Assembly: GCA_031259185.1 (NCBI GenBank)
Contig: JAIRLV010000074.1
Coordinates: 1-5,522 of the forward strand
Length of the DNA: 5,522 nucleotides
Direction of reading: 5' to 3'
Source: Elusimicrobiota bacterium
GTDB lineage: Bacteria > RUG730
Position numbers and translations under genes: made by a program. The notes beneath the pieces were generated by a model, which saw nothing but the letters and a program-made list of their open reading frames with translations, made no database searches and had not been told where the DNA came from. How positions within the stretch are numbered: position 1 is the stretch's first letter; each line of letters opens with the position of its first letter. Shown here in pieces: positions 1-5,345 of the stretch.

Positions 1-318
1 TATTCAGTACCTGTTGATATGTTAAATGAAAATACTAGAAAAAGATTTAAAGAGAGAAAATTTTTTCCCGTGTATTGTGGGGCGATATATGTTTCTCAAA
101 TAGACAGAATAATTGATAAAGTAAATAAAGAATATGAAGAAAGTTTAAGATTTGTTAATGATATTAATTCAAAAACTGAAATTGTTGAAGAAAATACAGA
201 TATGGTTGAAAATCTTATTGGCTTAAAATGGATAGCAAGATATATCCTTAATATAAGAATACCAGCAAATTTATATTTAAATGATGAAAGTATAAGGATT
301 ATTTTTTATTTAAGTTGA
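1..318 (+). CDS. C-terminal part of an unidentified protein (5' end outside the window)
   Basis: The frame is open from the first base and ends at TGA 316-318, giving 105 visible residues. An ATG at 19 exists, but the six codons before it are open and carry no ribosome binding site, so I read this as the tail of a longer gene. The visible part is basic near its start (TRKRFKERKFF), has a charged, probably helical middle (DKVNKEYEESLRF), and ends in a more hydrophobic stretch (WIARYILNIRIPANLYL, then IIFYLS at the stop). I recognise no family motif. It ends six bases before the gp46-like gene and is surely co-transcribed with it. In T4-like phages the gp47 nuclease gene often sits next to gene 46, so a gp47 C-terminus is possible by position. 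The catalytic half would lie outside the window, and the visible residues do not look convincingly like gp47. Confidence 0.7.
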   Translation, partial: YSVPVDMLNENTRKRFKERKFFPVYCGAIYVSQIDRIIDKVNKEYEESLRFVNDINSKTEIVEENTDMVENLIGLKWIARYILNIRIPANLYLNDESIRIIFYLS

Positions 319-320
319 GA
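317..320 (+). promoter_or_regulatory. Weak ribosome binding site for the gp46-like gene
   Basis: GAGA overlaps the stop codon of the upstream gene and lies only 4 bases before ATG 325. The wider context AAGTTGAGA is a partial Shine-Dalgarno match. The short spacing and the overlap with the upstream stop suggest that translation is at least partly coupled to the preceding gene. The ATG is also supported by the protein: residues 1-14 (MKLLNLTLKNFRSF) are the usual first beta strand of SbcC/Rad50 proteins, so nothing is missing before it. Confidence 0.45.
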
Positions 321-324
321 ATAT

Positions 325-2469
325 ATGAAATTATTAAATTTAACATTAAAAAATTTTCGCAGTTTTGGTCCAGAAATTAAATTTAATTTAGAAGAATACA
401 ATGGGTTAAATTTAATTGTTGGGCCAAATGGTATCGGAAAAACTACCACATTTGATTCTATAATTTATACTCTTTATGGAAAAGTAAGAGATGAAAGCAT
501 AGATGATGTGGTTAATAGAATTATTGGAGAAAATTGTAAAACTTCTGTAGAATTTGAAATAAATGAAGATAAATATAAAATTGTTAGATATAGAAAACAT
601 ACAACTCATAAAAATAATATTTATATTTTTAAAAACAACAAAGATATAAGTTTAAAAAATGCTTCAGACACTCAACAGATTATAAATGATATAATTAGAA
701 TACCATACAATGGATTTATCAATTCTACATTTTTTAGCAGTGAAACTTATAAGCCATTTCTTAAGGCAAGGAATAGTGAGAGGCTTAGTATATTTGAAAA
801 TCTTCTTTCGCTTCACGAAGTGAACAGCGTGTACGATGCCAGTAGAAAACATTATATGCAATTGAATGATGAAATTAATGAAGTTAGTAATATTAGAAAT
901 GTTGTAAAAAATGAAATAAGTGCTTTTGAAAATTCTATTGTGGAATATAAACAAAATGTTAAAAATAAATTACTTACTTTAAAAGCTGAAAAAGAAAAAT
1001 TAGAAAAAGGAATATTGAATTATAAAGAAAAACTTGAAGAATGGTCTAATATTGATATTGAAAATGAACGAGATAAATATAAAAAATTTTCAGAGAAAGA
1101 TGTTTTAAAGAATAAAATAAATAATCTTCATAAAGAAATAAAAACTTTAGAAGAGCCTTCAAAACAATTAAGAAAATCAGCTAGTTTATTTTTAGAAATA
1201 GATTGGGCAAGCGAATTAGAAAAAGATGAAAAGAAGAAAGATTTAGAATATAAAATTTCTCAAAATATAATAAAGAGCAGAGAGTTAAAAAATAAAATAG
1301 ATAATCTTTATAATGATAAGTATAGGAGCGAACAAACTGAAGAAGCCATTTTATCGCAGTTAAATGTTTTAAAAAATGAATTAGATGATATAGAAAAAGA
1401 AATTTGTCCTCGTTGTCATCAGCATATAGATAATTCAAAAGATGAAAAAAATGAAGTCATGAAAAAAATCTTTAATTATGAATATGATTTAAACGAACAA
1501 ATAAAAATATCTTTAAATTGTGGTAAAGAAATAGGTGAAAAAAATGAAGAACTTTTAAAATTAGATGAAGAGAGTAGTCTTTATCAGAGAGAAGTTTTAA
1601 AATTAAATATTCTTTTTGATAACGCTGAAAAACAAAAAAATGAAGTTGAAAATGCTTATAATAAAATTAACGCTTTTAACAGCGAAAAAAAACTTATAGA
1701 TGAATATAATGAAGTTATTATTAAGCAGATTGGTGAATTGCAGAGTAAAATTGATAATATTGAAGATTGCGATTATACCGAAGAACAGCTTAATAATATA
1801 GATGGTGAAATAAAAAATTTTAGTAGTTTAATAAATTCAAGTCAAGATAGATTAAAAGAAATAAATGGTTCGGTAAATTCTATTTATGATAAATCTTATA
1901 TTGTCTCTATTGAAAATAAAATAAATGAAAAGAATAATGCTTTAAGCGAAATAGAAGAAAAATTTGAAAAATTAAAAGATGATAATAAATATTATTCTTT
2001 TATATGTGATTGTTTTTCAAATAAAGCAAATTCGTTTAAAAAATATTATATTGGGGAAATGATTGATTTATTCAATAATAAAATAAATCAATTTTTGCCA
2101 TTTTTCTTTAATGAAAATATAAGTATTGTATTTAATAAAGAATTAAACGAAACAATATTAAATGGTAAAGATGAAATTACTTTTGCTTCTTTATCTACAG
2201 GACAAAAACAAAGATGTGAACTAGCAATTTCCTTTGCTTTATTTAATACAGCTAGGGTATTTTTTGCCAATGATTCTAATATCCTCATTCTTGATGAAGT
2301 TTTAGATCAGGGATTAGATTTTGATGGAATTCGTTCTGCTATTACAATACTTGAAGGGTTGGAGAAAGATAACAAGATTTTTATAGTTTCTCATAATCCC
2401 AATATTCAGGATTTGGTAGAGAATGTAATAAAAATTAAAAGAGTAGAAGGATTTTCGGTTATTTCTTAA
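325..2469 (+). CDS. 46: gp46-like recombination endonuclease subunit (SbcC/Rad50-type ATPase)
   Basis: This is the ATPase subunit of a phage Rad50/Mre11-type complex. With a gp47 nuclease partner it processes DNA ends for recombination, recombination-dependent replication and, in T4, host DNA breakdown. The N-terminal lobe has the typical start KLLNLTLKNFRSFG and a Walker A motif GPNGIGKTT at residues 33-41. Long charged heptad-like coiled coils run from about 170 to 350 and 380 to 570, split by a zinc hook CPRC at 361-364, almost exactly mid-protein. The C-terminal lobe has the ABC signature LSTGQ (623-627), Walker B ILILDE (653-658), a D-loop LDQGLD (660-665) and the switch histidine SH (689-690). 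At 714 residues it is longer than T4 gp46 (560), mainly through a longer coiled coil, and shorter than E. coli SbcC. Where cellular Rad50 and SbcC carry the Q-loop glutamine there is FFSSETYKPFL, with Ser139 aligned to the Gln. That form fits phage gp46 better than a cellular SbcC. The 3' end overlaps the convergent gene by 11 bp. Confidence 0.93.
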   Translation: MKLLNLTLKNFRSFGPEIKFNLEEYNGLNLIVGPNGIGKTTTFDSIIYTLYGKVRDESIDDVVNRIIGENCKTSVEFEINEDKYKIVRYRKHTTHKNNIYIFKNNKDISLKNASDTQQIINDIIRIPYNGFINSTFFSSETYKPFLKARNSERLSIFENLLSLHEVNSVYDASRKHYMQLNDEINEVSNIRNVVKNEISAFENSIVEYKQNVKNKLLTLKAEKEKLEKGILNYKEKLEEWSNIDIENERDKYKKFSEKDVLKNKINNLHKEIKTLEEPSKQLRKSASLFLEIDWASELEKDEKKKDLEYKISQNIIKSRELKNKIDNLYNDKYRSEQTEEAILSQLNVLKNELDDIEKEICPRCHQHIDNSKDEKNEVMKKIFNYEYDLNEQIKISLNCGKEIGEKNEELLKLDEESSLYQREVLKLNILFDNAEKQKNEVENAYNKINAFNSEKKLIDEYNEVIIKQIGELQSKIDNIEDCDYTEEQLNNIDGEIKNFSSLINSSQDRLKEINGSVNSIYDKSYIVSIENKINEKNNALSEIEEKFEKLKDDNKYYSFICDCFSNKANSFKKYYIGEMIDLFNNKINQFLPFFFNENISIVFNKELNETILNGKDEITFASLSTGQKQRCELAISFALFNTARVFFANDSNILILDEVLDQGLDFDGIRSAITILEGLEKDNKIFIVSHNPNIQDLVENVIKIKRVEGFSVIS

Positions 2470-4996
2470 TTCTTCTTCTTATTTCTTTACCCAATGCTCT
2501 CGTTGGAAAAACTGTACCAATAGCATTAGTAGTAACTACTGAAGCAGTAGCTTGTTCTGATGCTGGTGATGCTGGTGGTTTTGTTTCTTTGATTATTTGT
2601 GCTTTAAAAGTATTTATTTGTTGAGTTATATTGGCATCGTTATTTGGATTAAATTTTTTATCAGCGTTGGCAATTCCATTAGTAAGGGCTTCGTTTTTAT
2701 AGTTTTCATAATTTAATTCATTGCCGGAAAAATCAAGTTCTTGTTGTCCACCATTTTTCTTTTCGTTATATAATTTGGTATAAGTTTCTTTAGTTATTCC
2801 TTTAGTTGCTGTTGTTTTAGCAAGAAATTTAATAAATTCATCAACTTTATTAGCATATTGAGCTGGATTAATTCCATATTTACTTTTTAATTCATTTAAG
2901 GCGGTATCTAAATCTTGAACAGTATATGATTGTTTAGATATTTTTTCTTTTTGTTGTTGATTTTGTTGAAATGAATTTCTTTTATTTAAAGTGTTTAACG
3001 TGTTTAAAAGTTGTCGTTTCCCAACTTCTCCAAATCGTCTTTCAAAATCCCCAATGGTGTTAAAACCATTAAGATTTAAATCTTTCATTTCTGGAGTATC
3101 TAATTTTAATTCATTTGTTTTATCGTTAATATAATCTATTGGTTTTAAACTAGTATTAAGTTTTTTTGCTTTTTGAAAACCATCATCAAGCGATTTTTCC
3201 AATGCATTTAAAAAATTTTCTTTCCCAAATAAACTTCTTAATGTTTCTTTATTTGTGACTTCTTGTCTTTCTTTTGATATTTCTTTTTGAACATTATATT
3301 TTTCAGTGGCTAATTTTCCAAGTCTTGAATTAGCTATTTTTTTGGGTATTGCAAGGGCTAAATCCCTAGCAGTTCCGCCAGCTGCTTTTACTAATAAATT
3401 AAGTTCTCCTGGACTAGTTGCTTTAAAAGCTTTATAGTTTATTTTTGATAATTCTCTTTTTAAATCTGTTAAAGCTTTTTTAATTTTAAATTTAGCATCA
3501 AGTTTTTGATTCCTTGTTGCCATATAATCTGGGTCTAATACTTTAAATTGTTTATCTATTGTATTTTGCGCTTTTGATTTTGCTCCTATTATTAAGTCTA
3601 CTATCGTTTTTGAATCTGTTCCTTTTTCAGTTGGTCTTATTTGATTATGTAATCCGCGTACAACTCCTCCAAATTTTCCAGTAATGACTTCTGTAATTAT
3701 TTCATTGCAAATATTTTTAGTTGACTTAGACTCTTTTACATATCCTTCTTGTGTGAGTTTTTTTAATGCTTCTTGTGTTAGTTTTTCTATTTCACTTGTA
3801 TAAGCATTTTGGTTAAATGGTATTTCTCCGCTGGTAGAATAACTATTTTTGTCTTTTATTACAGCGTCATCTGATCTTCTACCTTTTATACCACTTCTTC
3901 TATCAGTTTCTGATTGTTCTGGTTCCTGATTTGGATTTAAAGAATTGTCAGGACCACTATCAGTATCATCAGTATCATCAGTATCGCTGTTTACATCATT
4001 AGATTTGGCAAAAGATTCTGATGATTGTTCTTGACCTTTTATCTGTGGAACTATTTTGTTTAAATAATTAGTTATTTTTTTCTCATATAACTCAAGAGAC
4101 ATACTCGCATCAAATGGTATATCTGGAAGTTTGTATAAAATATTTAAATTTGCTCCACCTTCTTTTCCAAAATTGGTAAGAAATAAACTATAAAGAGTGT
4201 CAAATTTTTTTCTATCGTTTTCTCCAAGAGCTTGTCCTATTAAGTTTTTATAATCATTTATGGCTGTTGAAGACCTTGAATTACTTGTTAAAGAGTTTAA
4301 TTTTTGAAATATTGTAGTAATGGACATTACTTGTGCCAATCCATTAATAAAATTATTTCTTATTTCTTCTGGATTGTCAGATTCTGTTTTTTCGTTGTAT
4401 AATGCTTCTATTATTTCGTTTGGTTTTTTATCTTTATTGTTAACAATGGTTTTTATTAAAGTCGTGCTTGTTGGAAAAACATCTTGTAAAGCTATTGGTA
4501 ATCTTTTAGTTATAAAAGGTGCTAAATTGTCTTTATAATTTTTATTTATTTTTGTAAAATTATTGGTAAAAAAAGTTATCAATCTTTTTTCATCTCCTGA
4601 AAGATTTTGGAAATCTTTTATTTTATCAGTTGGAGGCTTTTTTCCATTTGCCATATCTTCTATTTCTCTTTCAGAATTTTCTTCATCATCAATTTCTTCT
4701 GGTGTTGCTGGAACTTCTTCTGATTGTTCGTCATTTGATCTTCTTTTTACTCTTATTCTTCTTTGTCCAGAAGCAGGTTGGGCTTCGACTTGGGGTTCAT
4801 CTGATTTACTTTTAAGCATATTATCTACAAAATCTTGTAAAATTGGTTCCATTTCTTTTTCTTTAAGCCCTTTTTTATTAAGTTCTCTTATTTTTGCTTT
4901 ATATTTTTTTAATTGTTCTTCGTTTAGTTTAGAAACATTTATATCAATTTCTTCTATTAAACTGTTTATATTATGAAACTCTTTGAATGTTATCAT
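2459..4996 (-). CDS. Large hydrophilic protein of unknown function, possible virion or head-internal protein
   Basis: This encodes 845 residues from ATG 4996-4994, preceded by AGGA at 8 bases' spacing, and ends at TAA 2461-2459. I do not recognise the family. It has no Trp, one Cys (in KNICNEI, about residue 425), no signal peptide and no membrane segment. It is rich in Lys, Asn, Glu and Thr and looks mostly helical. Apparent layout: helical N-terminus (1-63); acidic, Pro-containing linker (64-128) with RRIRVKRRSNDE at 79-90; helical region (129-325); second acidic linker (about 331-390) with a DTD repeat and RRSGIKGRRSDDA at 366-378; long helical region (391-800); and a Pro/Ala/Thr tail ending EIRRRIKK. 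The start MITFKEF resembles the MKTFKEF-like leaders of many T4-like head, core and virion proteins, some of which are trimmed by the prohead protease. Opposite orientation to the replication gene and a late-promoter-like box upstream fit a late gene. The structural role is inference; the open frame itself is not in doubt. Confidence 0.9.
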   Translation of the reverse strand: MITFKEFHNINSLIEEIDINVSKLNEEQLKKYKAKIRELNKKGLKEKEMEPILQDFVDNMLKSKSDEPQVEAQPASGQRRIRVKRRSNDEQSEEVPATPEEIDDEENSEREIEDMANGKKPPTDKIKDFQNLSGDEKRLITFFTNNFTKINKNYKDNLAPFITKRLPIALQDVFPTSTTLIKTIVNNKDKKPNEIIEALYNEKTESDNPEEIRNNFINGLAQVMSITTIFQKLNSLTSNSRSSTAINDYKNLIGQALGENDRKKFDTLYSLFLTNFGKEGGANLNILYKLPDIPFDASMSLELYEKKITNYLNKIVPQIKGQEQSSESFAKSNDVNSDTDDTDDTDSGPDNSLNPNQEPEQSETDRRSGIKGRRSDDAVIKDKNSYSTSGEIPFNQNAYTSEIEKLTQEALKKLTQEGYVKESKSTKNICNEIITEVITGKFGGVVRGLHNQIRPTEKGTDSKTIVDLIIGAKSKAQNTIDKQFKVLDPDYMATRNQKLDAKFKIKKALTDLKRELSKINYKAFKATSPGELNLLVKAAGGTARDLALAIPKKIANSRLGKLATEKYNVQKEISKERQEVTNKETLRSLFGKENFLNALEKSLDDGFQKAKKLNTSLKPIDYINDKTNELKLDTPEMKDLNLNGFNTIGDFERRFGEVGKRQLLNTLNTLNKRNSFQQNQQQKEKISKQSYTVQDLDTALNELKSKYGINPAQYANKVDEFIKFLAKTTATKGITKETYTKLYNEKKNGGQQELDFSGNELNYENYKNEALTNGIANADKKFNPNNDANITQQINTFKAQIIKETKPPASPASEQATASVVTTNAIGTVFPTRALGKEIRRRIKK
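3746..3788 (-). repeat. Two 19-bp direct repeats, 24 bp apart, encoding a repeated KLTQE
   Basis: Bases 3746-3764 and 3770-3788 match at 17 of 19 positions and lie 24 bp apart. On the minus strand they encode two KLTQE units, eight residues apart (KLTQEALKKLTQEG, about residues 403-418 of the 845-residue protein). This looks like a small in-frame duplication within a helix. The eight-residue period does not match a heptad exactly. Confidence 0.6.
3961..3987 (-). repeat. Three tandem 9-bp units encoding an acidic DTD repeat
   Basis: CAGTATCAT occurs twice in tandem, and a third copy, CAGTATCGC, differs at its last two bases. On the minus strand this reads as DTDDTDDTD (about residues 338-346), inside the acidic low-complexity linker of the 845-residue protein. 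Each unit is a multiple of three, so gain or loss of copies by slippage would keep the frame. This makes linker length a likely point of variation between related phages. Confidence 0.75.
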
Positions 4997-5004
4997 TTAA
5001 TAAT

Positions 5005-5008
5005 TCCT
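5005..5008 (-). promoter_or_regulatory. Ribosome binding site of the 845-residue gene
   Basis: On the minus strand AGGA (in TATAGGAATTATTAA) lies 8 bases before ATG 4996. The spacing is ideal, and this is the clearest Shine-Dalgarno sequence in the window. It fixes the start of the long minus-strand gene and shows that the host uses Shine-Dalgarno initiation. That makes its absence before the two small plus-strand genes on the right more notable. Confidence 0.7.
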
Positions 5009-5018
5009 ATAAAATTAA

Positions 5019-5026
5019 CTTTTATA
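5019..5026 (-). promoter_or_regulatory. Possible late-type promoter box (TATAAAAG) for the 845-residue gene
   Basis: The minus strand reads TATAAAAG, one or two bases from the T4 late promoter box TATAAATA. Transcription would begin roughly at 5012-5014, giving a leader of about 17 bases that contains the AGGA ribosome binding site. A TTGTCA lies upstream on the same strand but only 13 bp away, too close for a normal sigma70 pair. A late-type promoter is therefore the better reading. In DNA this AT-rich such boxes also arise by chance, so confidence is low. Confidence 0.3.
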
Positions 5027-5038
5027 TCAACCAACCTC

Positions 5039-5067
5039 TTGACAAAAACATTTTCGTTTTGTATACT
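5039..5067 (+). promoter_or_regulatory. Near-consensus sigma70-type promoter
   Basis: TTGACA (5039-5044, a perfect -35) and TATACT (5062-5067, one mismatch from TATAAT) are separated by exactly 17 bp. It is placed in the only sizeable non-coding gap of the window and points at the right-hand gene pair. Start of transcription is expected about 7 bases after the -10 box, at A5074, which is the first base of the ATG of the 77-residue gene. Such a site would be read by unmodified host RNA polymerase, as expected for early phage genes. Confidence 0.75.
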
Positions 5068-5073
5068 GTTATT

Positions 5074-5307
5074 ATGTTAGAAATATTACAGTTTATTTTT
5101 TCAAATTTTTGGGTATTTTTAGGGTGTATTGTTCTTGGAACAATAGCTTGTACTTTTGCTTCTGCTATAATTTGTGAATTTATGAAAATGTTAGGGATAA
5201 TTATAAGAGGGCAACCATCACATAAGACTTTTTTATCAATGACGAAAGAGGATTTAGAAAAGCTTATTAAGCAGATTGAAGATGGTGAAATAGTAAAAAA
5301 AAATTAA
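5074..5307 (+). CDS. Small single-pass membrane protein of unknown function
   Basis: This encodes 77 residues. A short N-terminus (MLEILQFIFSN) leads into one strongly hydrophobic segment (about residues 12-34), then the basic IIIRGQ (42-47), then a charged, probably helical tail (MTKEDLEKLIKQIEDGE, 56-72). The basic residues after the segment suggest that the tail is cytoplasmic. Cys18, Cys26 and Cys34 are spaced by exactly eight within the hydrophobic segment. Small hydrophobic proteins of this kind are common in phage early regions, but I recognise no specific family. The frame could be opened at ATG 4987, but that start would lie upstream of the promoter and overlap the divergent gene's first codons, so ATG 5074 is preferred. 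No Shine-Dalgarno precedes it, and a leaderless transcript is likely. The last codons contain a run of nine A that could allow a -1 slip into the next gene. Confidence 0.75.
   Translation: MLEILQFIFSNFWVFLGCIVLGTIACTFASAIICEFMKMLGIIIRGQPSHKTFLSMTKEDLEKLIKQIEDGEIVKKN
5295..5301 (+). other. Candidate -1 ribosomal frameshift site (A AAA AAA)
   Basis: Nine A occupy 5295-5303. Read in the frame of the 77-residue gene the heptamer parses as A AAA AAA (end of Val74, Lys75, Lys76), the phase required for a -1 slip. The zero-frame stop follows at 5305-5307. The -1 frame has no stop from 5289 to the end of the window and runs directly into the gene whose first ATG is 5346. The only downstream structure seen is a weak 6-bp hairpin (ATGAAA 5323-5328 with TTTCAT 5335-5340). 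An indel in the run, in nature or in assembly, would have the same effect. Confidence 0.35.
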
Positions 5308-5345
5308 ATAGATATAAAATAAATGAAAAAATCCTTTCATATAAT

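Noticed and set aside
812-824. Small inverted repeat TTCAC-GAA-GTGAA inside the gp46-like gene, in a locally more GC-rich patch
   Set aside because: The stem is only 5 bp with no T-run, it lies well inside a coding sequence, and it is explained by the codons for the SLHEVNS segment.
412-1438. Minus-strand open frames inside the gp46-like gene (412-609, 664-954, 1181-1438)
   Set aside because: They mirror an AT-rich coiled-coil gene, give Phe/Tyr/Ile-rich translations with no recognisable motif, and the plus strand is certainly coding here.
2088-2288. Minus-strand open frame of 66 codons over the gp46 signature and Walker B region
   Set aside because: It lies opposite conserved ATPase motifs and has no independent support.
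4320-4976. Plus-strand open frames (4320-4538, 4563-4976, 4630-4815) with Ser/Leu/Phe-rich, membrane-like translations
   Set aside because: They are antisense readings of the Lys/Glu-rich N-terminal half of the 845-residue protein; such complements look falsely hydrophobic.
4987-5073. Upstream start ATG 4987 for the small membrane protein (106 residues)
   Set aside because: It precedes the strong promoter, overlaps the first codons of the divergent gene and has no ribosome binding site; the hydrophobic segment begins naturally after ATG 5074.
5323-5340. Hairpin ATGAAA/TTTCAT between the two right-hand genes, considered as a terminator
   Set aside because: The stem is six mostly A-T pairs and no T-run follows, so termination is unlikely; it is mentioned only as a weak possible frameshift stimulator.
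5340-5345. TATAAT directly before ATG 5346, considered as a -10 promoter box
   Set aside because: Transcription would start inside the coding sequence, and there is no -35-like hexamer 16-18 bp upstream.
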